NCBI GenBank assembly: GCA_018806915.1
Contig: JAGKQI010000099.1
Coordinates: forward strand, 310,001-374,000
Reading direction: 5' to 3'
Source: Phytophthora colocasiae
Lineage: Eukaryota; Oomycota; Peronosporomycetes; Peronosporales; Peronosporaceae
DNA length: 64,000 bases
Of this stretch, positions 30,474-46,205 are shown in pieces (positions within the stretch are counted from its first letter, which is position 1; each line of letters starts with the position of its first letter). The notes beneath the pieces are model-generated. The model saw nothing but the letters and a program-made list of their open reading frames with translations. It had not been told where the DNA came from and did no database searches. The position numbers and the translations under genes were made by a program.

Positions 30474-32063
30474 TAAGCATCTTGCACTAACGGTGCATCT
30501 GCCACTATGCTAGCCACACGGAAACGCCCGTCTTGATCGCGGGGCCCCGTTGGAATCACCCCCGCCCGCGCAAACCCCTTCACGATTGTTTCGGGCTTGA
30601 CAGCGTTCCAGGCTTCGACAACGAAGCGAGAGATGAGCGCCCGCTTCTCCGATGTCGAAGCCGGGAATGGATTGTCCAGATGGTGCTCGAGATACAGTCT
30701 CCTATAGAATAGAATTGCGCACCATGTTAAAACTATGCATTATTTCATACTAAAGTAAACGTACCGAAATGCATCTTTGAATGGCTTCATAACTGCCACG
30801 TCCATTGACTGACACAAGCCCGTGATGCCTGGCGGAACGAACTGCACCTGCGTGCAACACTGGTCGAGTGCCTCCCTCACTGAGGCCATTTTGTGGACTT
30901 TAAGGCTGTAAAGCAGCAGTTGGCAATCTTGGACACTAGGTTTCCAAACCTATTTTATCAACAAAGTTCAGTTAAATAAAATAATCTTTTTAAATAAAAC
31001 CGCTAAACTTTACCCGTTCAATCCACTCTTTCATCACCACCTCATTGCAAAACGCCTTCTTTTGGACTGTATGCTCCGCTCCAGGGGAACCAAACATTGG
31101 ATTCCAAACCTCCTGGGATACAGGCCCCCCTGGGATACCAGCAAACACGATCAGCGGGGGCAATTTGATTCCCGTCGCTGATGCAGTAAGAAAAACGGAT
31201 GCTCTAAAACCGTTGATTTCACTACCTGTAAGTCAAAAACAATGCATAGCAATTAAAATTTCTCCTCCAAAAGTAACATAATTATAAATGTACCTTGCTG
31301 GACGTCCACAGTTGGGCTTCCAATGAAATCGATTGTTGTCTTTCCGGCCATATCTATGTAAATGGCTGTTTGGTCCATATTGAACACGGCGGCCAGCTTT
31401 GCATCACCACGCTCTGCAGAAAGGATACCGTCTTCCTCTATGACATGTTGAATTGACTTAGCAAATACGTTTGCAACGAGCTATTTAGCACAGAAAAAAG
31501 TAAGTTTAGATCGTTAAAACATTAAATTTTAAAATATTACCTCCATGTCTGGGCGCTTCTTTCTACCCTTGTGCGTGATCCGTCGGATTGACAGGCGATT
31601 GCGTTTTAAAAAGCGTTTTAGGAAGGAGATGTTTCCACCCCGAGTGCGCATTTTGAAATGCTCTGGGTCGTATCGAGCCAACATTAGCAGCAGACACTCC
31701 ATAGATACACAAAGATATCGATTTTTACGCATCTCTACAATCCAAGTGAGCAATCTAAATAGGAAAGTTAGTGTCGGGAGCATACACTGCGCAAAAATAA
31801 AACTTACTTTTCTCCAACTCAGGGTTTCTGATGGACATGGTTTTTTGGCGAGAGATGTAGTATTTATTGGGAGCATCCCGTGCGGCCGTTGCAATGACTG
31901 ATTCTTGACATTTCCAGCGGTACCACGTCGAGCGGTGGACGCCGACAGCTACTGCTGCAGCAGTCACAGTCGTCGCCCCGCGGTCAAGTGCTTTGAGCTT
32001 AACTTTATTCTTGTTTTTTGGACGGCGCATCGTTGAGAATGCGGGAGTGGGGATGGATGGCAT
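30474..32063 (-). pseudogene. Pogo-like DDE transposase
   Basis: The start at 32061-32063 leads into an HTH region (TAAAVAVGVHRSTWYRW) and a CENP-B-like stretch (LLTWIVEMRKNRYLCV). FNMDQTAIYIDMAGKTT carries the first catalytic Asp. Next come LTASATGIKLPPLIVFAG, LLLYSLKVHKMAS and ITGLCQSMDVAVMKPF (third Asp), ending in TAA at 30474-30476. GT..AG introns are visible, for example 31755-31807 with a CTAAC branch site. The second catalytic Asp, normally LLLDS..VHKM, is Tyr (TAC). The obvious sites of the first intron also leave the frame off by one. Both suggest an inactive copy. Confidence 0.8.
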
Positions 32064-32586
32064 CGAGCCGCCAACGCAGAGTGAATGGTGCTGCGCGATT
32101 CAAACTTTTTACTACTCGTAAAAAGCATAGCCTTTTTATGATATTTATATAAGCTGTAGCCTTTTTACCTCTGTCTCATTGAATCCGATTTTTACGGTAA
32201 GTTACTGCAGTAACATCCTGTGATAGGATGGCTGGACTTCTGCCCACCGACTGGCATCAAGACGGTCTGATAATGGGGATGGCTTCATTTTTTGCTGGAG
32301 TTGAGCTGTGACGCGAAGGCATCTCTATAGGTTCCTGAATGGGTTAATCTCTCGCGCGCGAGCTCATTTGTTCAGCAATGGCCTGTCCTCTTCTGAGGGC
32401 GAGAGTCATGTATTACAGGTTCATCCTTACACGTACGACATCTAAATAATTATGCATGGCGCTTGTCGACGCCCTGCCTCCCTTCCGACCCTGAACTGCA
32501 CGTTTCGGTGGCGGTTTTCATCGTTTTCTTCGTACCAGTGGCGTGGCTCATCTCTTCTGCCACAACGGATGTTCTCCGTGCCGTCG

Positions 32587-34032
32587 CTACTGGTGGGCGA
32601 CGTACTGCTCGAAGGTGCGCACGAGCTCCGAGAAAGACGGGCGCAGACTGGGCTCGCGCATCCAGCAGGACCGGATCAGTCGTGCGAAGAAGCGCGGGCA
32701 CGAGCGCGGGATCGGGGGACGGAGGTCGTGGTTGAGCACGCCCAGCGCCACTTGGATCTGCGTCATACCGTCGTACGGGCACTGACCCGTGAAGATCTCC
32801 CAAACGACGACCCCGAAAGAGAACACGTCTGCCTTCTCCGTGTACTTGCGGTTTCCTAGCACTTCAGGGCTGCAACATCAGAACATGAAGGTTAGTGTCT
32901 CTTCAAGATCAAAAACAAGGTGTAAGTTGTAGTCAACGTACGCCATCCACTGCACTGTGCCGCAGTTGCCTGTCATGGTCTGGATCTGCGCCTTGACGCG
33001 CGATAAACCAAAGTCGGAGATCTTTATCGAGTAATCGTGCTCTACGAGCAGGTTGGGGCTCTTCATGTCTCGATGCAAGATCGGGAGCTCGAAGTGGTGC
33101 AAGTAGCTCATACCTCGAGCTGTGTCTAGCACGAACCGCGCTCGCATCTCATCTGTGAGTTGTCGTCGCCGCGTGCGCAGAATTGCCCAGAGCGAGCCTT
33201 GTTCGACGAGCTCGATCACTAAAGCTCGATTCTCGGGGGTTAGACACGCCCCAAGCAGCATGCAGATGTTCGGGTGGTGCAGGAAGCTCATGATCTTCAC
33301 TTCCGTCTCAAACTCCCGCACAACGTCGGCACTGAGGTTCTGTCGGATCAGCACCTTAACTGCTACGTCTCGACCTTTCCACGAGGCCTTGAACACTTTA
33401 CCGAATGCTCCTTCACCAATCACTCGACCAATGACAACGTCGTTCATGTCAACGTTCTGATGCGGTTTGAGGAACTGGTTCTCCTTGCTGTCGGAGCAGT
33501 CACTGGCGGTCGACTCGGACTCGGGTTCTTCCCGAGTCATGACGACGTTCGTTTGACGACGACGTTGGTTCGAGTCCTTGGTGGGTGAAAACCAGTCTGA
33601 CAGATACAGCGGGATTCCAGCCTGTCGAGCACCTTCGAGTCTCATGGAGTTGTTGCTGCCTTCATCAGCCACACACGACATGGGGGCGTCGCTATCATAG
33701 TCAAAAGAGTTCGTCTCTAAACCTCGCAGTCCACGTGGACTGTCATAGTATCCACCTCCCTCCCGACCGAGATGCCTGGCTAGTGCAACCATGGCGGCAT
33801 CCGCCTCAGCTTGGCGTTGCTTCTGCTTCAGATTCTTCTTGCCGGGGCGACGTTGCATCACTGGCGTGTCGACATCTGCTGCTAGCTCTGCAGCTCGCAC
33901 TTGGGTGGGGGAGTGCGCCTTGCCGTGAATATAGTCGAGTTCCATCTTGTGGGTGCGGATGGGAGATCCGCATAGGTGGAAGAAGCTGCGGCGGTCGCCT
34001 AAACTACCGCGTCGTCTGGACGCGGACGCCAT
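32587..34032 (-). CDS. TKL-type (RAF/MLK-like) serine/threonine protein kinase
   Basis: Two exons (34032-32942 and 32869-32587, intron 32870-32941) encode about 457 residues. The first 190 residues are basic and low complexity, with no clear domain. The kinase domain begins at VVIGRVIGEGAFGKVF (Gly loop GEGAFG) and has catalytic Lys in VAVKVLIRQ. It then has HRDMKSPNLLVE (catalytic loop), DFGLSR and the APE motif split by the intron (TVQWMA-PEVLG). VFSFGVVVWEIFTGQCPYDG and LRPSFSELV complete the domain to the C terminus. The HRDMKSPN form and VVWEIFTG block place it in the TKL group, which is expanded in oomycetes. Substrate and pathway are unknown. Confidence 0.93.
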
Positions 34033-37757
<3,725 letters not shown>

Positions 37758-38111
37758 ATCCGCTGGATAGCAAACGCCGATTACGTCGGTTTGGCCATCA
37801 TATTCACCAAGGTGCCCCCTTGCTTAAATCGATACCTATATAGATTCCAATGTTTGCTTGCCTCTCATCTACATTCACTTGCTTGTCTCGCACAAGTATT
37901 TCTGGATGAAGCCGTTGTTCATGGATTGTAGGGGCCAAGCATTTATTTTGCTCTTCTTGCTGTGAAAAATAGACGCGAAACCACAGCACACTTCCCAGCT
38001 CATCCAGATTCCATCTCAAGACTCCGTCCACACTGAGAGTTTCTACTTTGGACAACCTGTGGCATCCAGCAGACAAAGGCACGAGTTGGAAGTGAGGTTT
38101 GTATCGTGAAA

Positions 38112-41100
38112 ATGGAGCGTGAGCGGGATCGAGAACGCGGCAGTCGCGACGCAGACCGATCGTACGAAGACTACGGGCACGACCGCAGTCACCGTGACAG
38201 CGAGCGAGTTCGATCGAAAGACCGGGATCGAGACAGAGAACGCGACTGGGACGAACGCAGCACCTCCAGTAGTACCAGTAGCAGCCGTGACCGGGATCGC
38301 GACAGAGATAAAGACCGTGAAAGGCGTCGTGACAAGGAGAGTAGTCGAGATCGCGACAAGGAGAGTAGCCGAGATCGTGACAAGGAGAGTAGTCGAGATC
38401 GTGGCAAGGAGAGCAGTCGTGATCGTGACAAGGAGAGCAGTCGTGATCGTGACAAGGAGAGCAGTCGCGATCGCGATCGAGACCGCGACAGAGACCGTGA
38501 AAGACGCCGCGACAAGGAGAGAGATCGAGATCGAGACCGAGACCGGGATAGGCACCGAGATCGCGACCGTCGAGATCGTGACCGTGACTACGAATGTGAT
38601 CGTGATCGAGACTACGACAGGCGAGACTACTCGTCTTCACGCTACAGTAGCTCTTCATTCTCTCGGCCAGCGACGTATGACCCACGCCTAGCTCAGCGAA
38701 CTCAGCAGAGAAACCGAGGAGATGAAGATGATGATCGCTACGAGGATGCGATACGTAGGAAGCAGCTTCAGGATGAACTGGGACTATCTGACGAAGAGGA
38801 GCTTCCGCCAGGAAATAGCAATACTGAAAGCAGTCGTAGCAGCAGTTCTTCAGGTGGTGATAGCGCACGCGTTAAGGAACTTCAACGAGACTTGAAGGAA
38901 GCTCGAGATGCAGAGCAAAAAGCGCAAGACTCGCTCAATAAGCTGCAGCTCTTGAGCAAGTCTCAGACTGCAATTCTCAAGACATCCATGAGCAAGAAAA
39001 TTCAGATGAAAGAGGCGTTGGTCGAGGAGATGGTGAATGTTATCAAGGAGCTCGAGCGTAAGCTTACTGAAGCAGGAGTGGCTTTCGAGACATACAACGG
39101 CCCCGAATCTTCCCGAGTGGCGTCTGGCCGATTAAATGTTGCAGGTCCGGCTTCTGACAACGATGCTGAAGCAGAAATCAATGCGATGAAGACTGAAATG
39201 GAGCGCTTGATCGAAGAAAACAGTGCGCTCAAAGCTGCTGCATCAAAGTCTCCGAGTACTGACTCGAAACCACCAGAGCCCTCTCAAGAAAACATGGCGA
39301 ACAAGGCTGCACTCGAGAGTGCGGAGGCAGAGAAGCGTCAGTTGATCCGTCAGCTGAAGGAAATGCAACAGCAGTTAGGCACACTTAAATCCGCAGTGCC
39401 AACTTCACCACCTCCAGCACCTCCAGTGGTCGAAAACAATTCCAGTTCTGGTGCACCAACCTCGGAGGAAATGCAGTCACTGAAGAGCAAGGTACGTATT
39501 GATGAGTTTGAATCGTCTCAGTTGTTTTCTAAATGAGTATTCGTACCAAACTGTCGTGTAGCTCTCTGCTGCTGAGACCTCACACCAGAACGCTCAGAAG
39601 ACGGTATGTTACTGTTTATCCATTCCTTTCAAGAAACAAACCAAGTCTAATACACAGCGTACCAGATCCAACGACTTGAGAAGGAACTTGCTGCAGCATC
39701 GACTAGTCAAGCAGCAGCTACGCCAGCACCCGTGGCACAAGGTCCTTCTAAGCTTGAACAGGAACTCCAGTCACAAATCCGCGAAACGGAGTCTCGCCTC
39801 ACTGAGTTGCAAACTCAACTGGAGCAACAGAAGCAAGACAGTCAGGCAAAGCAAACAACTGCTGATGAACGGTACGCGAAACTCAAATCAACGGCTGAAG
39901 GAGAGCTCAACAAGATCAAGGAGCAAGCCAAGAAGGCTATCTTGGATCTCAAACGGAAGCTGGAGGTAGCGTCCAAGGGACAGCAGCGCAAGCAAGCGAC
40001 GATCTCAAACTTGTGCGCACAGCTAAAGGCTCAGAAATCGGATATCATGACGCTGAAGTCGCAGGTTACTGCGCAACAGCAAATGGTTCCAGTGCTGGCC
40101 AAACAATTGACCGAGAAAATCTTGCAGCGTGTCCAGAAGCAGGCAGATGCCATGGCTGGCGTTGTGGACAACTACAAGCGCGAGATGAAGGAGCGAAAGC
40201 GTCTGTTTAACCTCGTGCAAGAGCTCAAGGGCAATATTCGCGTATTGTGCCGCGTGCGTCCAATCTCGAAAAACGAAATCGCACAGGGCAGCAAGATGAT
40301 CTGCAAATTCTCGCCAGAGGAGATCACGCTGTCTGGGGAGAAAGGCAAGGTGAAGACCTGGGAGTTTGATCACGTCTTCGATATGGGCTCTGCGCAAGAC
40401 CAACTCTTCTCCGAGGTGAAGCCGCTTGTCACGAGCATTCTGGATGGGTACAGCGTTTGCATTTTCGCCTACGGTCAGACTGGTTCCGGTAAGACATTCA
40501 CAATGTCTGGACCTCCTGAGAATCCGGGCATCAATACACGTTCGCTCCAGGAGCTCTTCGAACGCAAGAGCGACCGCATGAAGGAATACCAGGATGAAAT
40601 CACCGTGAGCATCATGGAGATCTACAATGAGCAAATTCGTGATCTTCTAGCGCAAGATGCGGCGAACACCAATTTGCAGGTGCGTCAAGGCCCTACGGGT
40701 AACTTCGTTCCCGGATTGACGGTAGTACCTGTGCAATCTTTGGATGAAGTGTTCGAGCTCATCAAGCGCGGCAATAAAAACCGCAGCACACATGCTACGG
40801 ACATGAACGAACACAGTAGTCGAAGTCACTCGATCCTTTCGATCCAACTGAAGAGTCTCAACATCGTCACCAACGTTGTCGCTAGTGGAAAGCTCTTCCT
40901 CGTCGATCTGGCTGGATCCGAGCGGCTTTCGAAGACTGGAGCTGAGGGTCAGAGATTGAAAGAAGCGCAGAACATTAATAAGTCGCTGTCAGCACTTGGA
41001 GATGTCATTGCTGCCCGAGCAAGCAAGCAGAAGCACGTACCATACAGAAACTCCTCGCTGACATATCTACTCCAGGATGCGCTTGGTGGTGACTCAAAGA

Positions 41101-41231
41101 CGCTCATGGTGGCATGTGCAAGTCCAGTTGACTACAACAGTGAAGAAACTTTCTGCACGCTCAACTTTGCTGCCAGGACACGCAGTGTTGAAATGGGCAA
41201 GGCTACCAAGAATGTCGCCCAAGCTACGTAA
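38112..41231 (+). CDS. Kinesin-14 motor with Arg/Asp-rich N-terminal domain
   Basis: Three exons (38112-39491, 39562-39603, 39666-41231) give about 995 residues. Residues 1-180 are almost entirely Arg, Asp, Glu, Lys and Ser in alternating patterns (RDRDRE, SSRDRDKE repeated seven or so times). A coiled coil covers about 250-640. The motor is C-terminal: neck GNIRVLCRVRP, P-loop GQTGSGKT in FAYGQTGSGKTFTM, switch I NEHSSRSH, switch II DLAGSE and YRNSSLTYLLQDALGG. A C-terminal motor with this neck is diagnostic of the minus-end-directed kinesin-14 family, acting in spindle organisation. The frame is open to a GTG at 38106, but the ATG at 38112 is preferred. Confidence 0.94.
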
Positions 41232-41361
41232 CTGTTCAGGCTGTTCCAAGGTATCAAGGTGCGATAAAAACTCCCTGCGAAGGTTATACCATTCTCCGAT
41301 ACCTTCGCAGTAATGCATTGCGTAGTCACTGCTTAAACTAGTTGCAGACCAATCCAAACCT

Positions 41362-44300
41362 TTATACTCGACGTCGTTTTCTTCTAGTATCGGCTTCCTC
41401 TTCTTTTCCATCAGCAGCGGCATTTCGCTTGTGTTCACTTGTTTTCGATCTTGAAGTCAACTGATCTTCATCAGTGATGAAAGTGTTTGGATCTGATGCG
41501 CCACTGCCATTCTTCGACTCGTCTTGATGCTGATGATCATTAGGATCGTTATCCTGCTTGGATTCGTCATCTTCGCGATGGCGACGTGGTCGCTTTCGAG
41601 GTGGGATAGAAGAGCCCGTCGATACAGGATCGTCACCAGCGACTGTTGTTCGTTTATGTGTTGATGACTCCAGCTGACTATCGTCACCACTCGATCCAAT
41701 TTGATAAGCAGCAGCAACTTCTGTCTCGGCTTCTCCAGCATGATTGCTCTCAGCTTTCTCTTCTTCGCTCTCTTCCGGGATGGATGTTCCTTGCATCGGT
41801 GTAGGCTCCGAACTAGCAGATCGTCGCTTACTTTTCATTGGAGGCGACAGCATCGTTTCAGCTTGCTTCCTACCGTTTGCAACTTTATCAGAAGAGAGTG
41901 ACGATTGGAAGTCAAATAGCACTCGCCACTGCTTGTCCAAGTCTTCACTGTCATCGGGAACATCACGAAGCCCGTTTAATTGCTCCATAAAATATTCACG
42001 CAGCTGCGCCAGGCTTGAGTTGTCGAGATGGCCCATATAAATTCGCATAGTTTCCAAGAACTCAAATTGGGTTGGATGCTCCATTGCGTATCTAACTCCT
42101 TCGCGCACAAACCGCAAAAACGGTGCTCGCAAGGACAAAGGGATTTTTCCAACTCCGAGAGATTGGCTGAGCCTTTTTGCCAGTTCTTTCAAATCTTGCT
42201 CGCTGCTTTCCACTTTCAATCTCATCTCTTCCAGCTCTGCAGCTTCGTCGTCATTGTTGTTTTTGCTTGCTTGAGCTGTCTCGATGTCTTGCTTCCAAAC
42301 GAGAATGGAACTAAACATTTGGCGAAGCGCGGTCATCTGAATTTCCAGATAACGCACAGGAGCGTCTGTCTTCACTTGCTTGCCAAAAGCTTTCACCACT
42401 TCGACGCTGGACTTGCCACTCGATGTGAAATATTGCAGAACTGAAGCAGCTTGGTGCTTCTTACTTGGGTTACACAATGACACTCGGCCAAGCGCAACCA
42501 GTAACTCAGCCTTCCGTTGCTGTTTTTCTTCCCATTCACGCATTGTATCAGCCTTTTCCTTTGCAACTACTGGGTCATTTTCAGCCATGTCGTCTTCAAA
42601 TTCTGGTTCCTCCTCTTCTGCGTTGTCCATCTCACGTTCAAAATGCATCTGCGTTAGAAGGACGAGCACCTTCGGTAATGCCCAGTCTAGCGCACTGTAC
42701 GGCGCTGTTGCCTCTTGGAATTTCTCGATAAACAAACACCTTACGTCGCAAAAAGTTAAAAAGGCAAACTGTTGTGCCTCTCTCACGAATGATATCGTAC
42801 CCTCGTCTTCAAATTCAGCCTCTTCCATAGCTTCAAACGAGTGCGAGTCGGGAGTTTCTTCACCATTCTTGTGCTCGTCGTCGATGGTGTCTTTCGGTTT
42901 AACCAAGTGCATTTCTAACACTGAAATTAACGCTTCTTCAAGTGTGGAGCGTGATTGACACACCTTCTCAATTTGTATCTGGATGGAAGAATCACCTTGA
43001 ACCTCAGCTTTTACGGTGGTAGCGCCAGAAGTGTTATCATTCTTTTTGTCTTCTTCAATAGTCTTGAAAATCGGTGTCGTAGCCCACAACAGATCAGAAT
43101 AAATAATTGTCAGACCATGCTTGATGGTATCCACGTGTCGAAATGCTTCGTCCAGCTCACAGACGGCGGTTGAGCGTCGACGCAATAAGTCTCCCAAAGC
43201 CACGACAAACCTGTCCATTCGTCCTTGGTGTGTAGTCGTGTTGTCGCCAGACAACGCAATTTCAGGGGGAAGATATTCTCGCAGATTTAGGTATCTCGTC
43301 AGACATTTGATGCGGCACAGAGCAATTCTCAGCCCGTACTCCACATCTGATATCTCCTTGGCTTTTACGGCTTTCCTTTTCTTCCCTCCTTTTTTGTTTC
43401 TCGGTCTAGGCGTGTCCTTCCCACTGCTTGCCAAGGTATCGTACAACTTCAGATCCGCTTCATCAAGACGATCAAATTTGTCCATGATGTCTTGAACCAG
43501 CTCGTGCATCCTTGTTTCTGCTTCCCGTTTCAGAGACCTATGCTCAGTTTGAAGCAAATGGGTCACAGAAAGCGACAAACTTGTTAACAGCTCTTCATCA
43601 GAGTGTAACAAATAAGCGTGTTTCAACTTCTCGAGAAGTTCCTTGATATGACCACTGTGGTGACCGATCACTTCACTCTTCAGTGATAGCATCGGGACCA
43701 ATTCCAAAAGTAAAGCCAACTTGTCTGAATCAGCTTGGTACAAAGAGAACAGACTGGGAATGTCCTTGCAGTACGCCACGGTGATTTCTTCCTAAAGTTC
43801 GGCCCAAGCAAAAGAAAACGTCAGTAACTCATGTACTACCCCTCAAATAACCAACAGTTCGCTAACTGGCGTACTTGTAATTGTTCTGCCTCTCTTTTGG
43901 CAGCAGCACCCACTGGCCTATTGTCACCTTCTCCCACAAGCTTTCTTACAGACGCCACCAGCAGTCGCAGCAAGATAGTCTGTTGTTCGCTGCTGAGGTC
44001 TGGAGCACTTTTGTCTACCAGCAACAGATCTGTCATCAACCTCCAATCTTGTAAAACAACTACAGATAAGTGAATACAAGCGGTTAGTCTTTGATTAATG
44101 TCAGCACCACAACAGTAGATTAACTTACGGCAATCTTCCAGTCCCCAGAAAGCATCCACGAGTGTTTCGACAGCACCTTCTGGCACACCGTAGTTTTGGA
44201 TGTATTCTTCCGCAAACTCCACGAGAGCAATAGCTTGAGTGTTTAGCTGTTCTTTTTTCAATGTGGCAGTCTTTGACTTTGAGACAGCAACACCAAACGC

Positions 44301-46029
44301 GTCGTATTGAAGGCACACAAACTCCGCAGCAGCTTTGCGAATGTTCTCATGTTCCGCATCGAACACCAACTTTTCTACAGGTTGGAGTTCAACATCCGAG
44401 CTAATAAGGTTGTGCTTATCCACTGCTATGAGAAGGTGAATACACTCCTCGACAACTCCTTCATCCACATCGTTACATAATTCTAGGTAGCGGGGTAAGA
44501 ATCGGGAAGTAAATAGCTCCAGCTTATCATGAGAATCTTTCCCATACAGCTCGCATAAAATTTGAACCACCTCAACACGAACTGCTGCCGATTTATCACT
44601 CAGCAGCCAACCAAGGTACTTCAAGAAGTTGTCCTTTAAAAAATGATCTGGCAGAGTGATGATCCAATGGCCGAGGCATTGCATGGTTGCCACTCGGATC
44701 TCGGGCATAACGTCGCGATACCGATGCACCACAACACCAGTAAAAATCAAATCGACAAGCTTCAATACTTGCTGTAGACGGCTCTCATACAGCGTTTTGT
44801 TGTCTTTCAGAAGAACCCCTTTCCTCATGTTGAGACTCTTTTGACTGCCAGGTGTCGAATTAGGTGACTTAGTCTCGGCGTTCAGTTGTCTTGTAGCAAC
44901 TGCCAGTTGCTCAGAAATACCTACCGCCGTTCGTACCATCGAATTGCTTAGCGCTAGCACAGCAACAGTTGCTGTGTGACGAATCGGTCGAAGTTCAGAG
45001 CTGTACACAATTAATACAAAAATCAGCTTCAACAAGCAATCAAACCATAAAGCAAACTGCTTACCTCGACAAGGTTGTTAACCAATCGATAAAGTTGCTG
45101 GCAACATCTGACGTGAACAAGATTTCGCTCTCATAACATTCCTTCACAAATACCTCCCAGAACTCTTCGAAAGTACGCTGGAACTTCCTCATGCCCCTTC
45201 CACGAGACATAATCGGGTACTCTCCATTCGCTTTCTCGAGGTCATCCACCACGTGATCCACTAAGTCACTCATGTCCAGCTGATCCAAAGGCTCTGATTC
45301 AGGAACGCATGGGCCACTTCCTCCACACGCCTGCAGTACCAAATCGAGTACCTCTCTCGTGGCTTTATCGCCATTTTCTTCAAACCGGTCACGCCATTCA
45401 CCCACGAGATTCTCCAGCGAAGCCTTGCCACTCTTAAGCGCCTCTGCACGAAAGAAAGAAAGAAAAACTATCAGCAGGACTTATAAGACTCTTCATTCCT
45501 CAAATATACGCACCGAACAGTGCATCTCCGTCTTTTGCATGCTCATTGTCAATCCCAGTGCCTTCGGCCTCTGCTGTCGCTGTATTTTTCTTGCTTTTCC
45601 GATCTTCTGCATTTAACCTCAAGCTCCTCGTCTGGCTCCAAGGTGAACGTTTGCGTCTGGTAGACCTCGCTCTAGCCACAGGTGTTCGTGCTACTTTGCG
45701 TGAGAGTTTAGGTTTCTTTGTCCCTGAGGGCGTAAACTCTTCATCCTCAGCTTCCAGTCGCTCTTCACCACTACTTAGTCAGCACTAATATGTTAGAAAG
45801 TGCACTTGCGCATACAAAGATAAAGATAAAATGACGGGTCCAAGCACCAACGACCATCACTCCTTTGGTCATCGCATCTGTACCTGCTTTCCTCGTCGTG
45901 TCCGTTGGCTGCAAGCGCGTCTTGATCTTCCGCTCCTGCAGCCTCCTCTTCTTCACCATTGCGCGTGTCCTCAACGTGGTAGATAGGCGTGGGCTTGCGC
46001 CGTAGCCGAGACCCGCGTCGCACGCTCAT
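41362..46029 (-). CDS. SCC3: Cohesin subunit SCC3/STAG
   Basis: Six exons (46029-45884, 45770-45514, 45443-45065, 45000-44129, 44059-43875, 43791-41362) give about 1422 residues. The N terminus is basic and disordered. The STAG domain follows: FTSDVASNFIDWL joins across an intron to SSELRPIRHTATVAVLALS. The stromalin conserved block VVHRYRDVMPEIRVATMQCLGHWI is clear, with helical repeats after it. The last 250 residues are acidic then very basic, with candidate nuclear signals (PPRKRPRRHRE, RRKRRRV). SCC3 binds the kleisin subunit and DNA to hold sister chromatids together. It is somewhat longer than animal STAG proteins. Divergent from the GH3 gene (176 bp between starts), convergent with the kinesin (130 bp). 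Confidence 0.93.
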
Positions 46030-46180
46030 CTCCAAGTCCACTTGGTCTTTGACTGAAAGGCGCGAAAGGAAATCTCCCTCTATAGGAACATTTTAATGGT
46101 AAACATCCGACTCTATATAGAGATGAAGAGTATCTTACAACTTCAACCACAAGACGGTGTCGTTGGTCCACGCCAGAGTC

Positions 46181-46196
46181 GCTCACTCCTCGATTT
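46181..46196 (+). promoter_or_regulatory. Candidate oomycete initiator element
   Basis: GCTCACTCCTCGATTT matches 14 of 16 positions of the Phytophthora initiator consensus GCTCATTYYNCAWTTT recalled from the literature. It is 10 bp before the GH3 start codon, within the short divergent promoter shared with SCC3. Confidence 0.5.
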
Positions 46197-46205
46197 ACCT
46201 CCAAG

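Larger units (their letters stand above)
29220..32198 (-). mobile_element. Pogo-like transposon with a nested mariner insertion
   Basis: The 18-bp terminal repeat CCGTAAAAATCGGATTCA (29220-29237) is inverted at 32181-32198. Both ends are flanked by TA (29218-29219 and 32199-32200), the target duplication of the Tc1/mariner/pogo superfamily. A multi-exon transposase lies on the minus strand. A second transposon (29364-30430) has inserted into its 3' side, so the original element was about 1.9 kb. Confidence 0.9.

Noticed and set aside
37804..38868. 354-residue minus-strand frame rich in His, Asp and Cys, and other frames opposite the kinesin head
   Set aside because: It is antisense to the Arg/Asp repeat of the kinesin. 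The repetitive DNA keeps several frames open.
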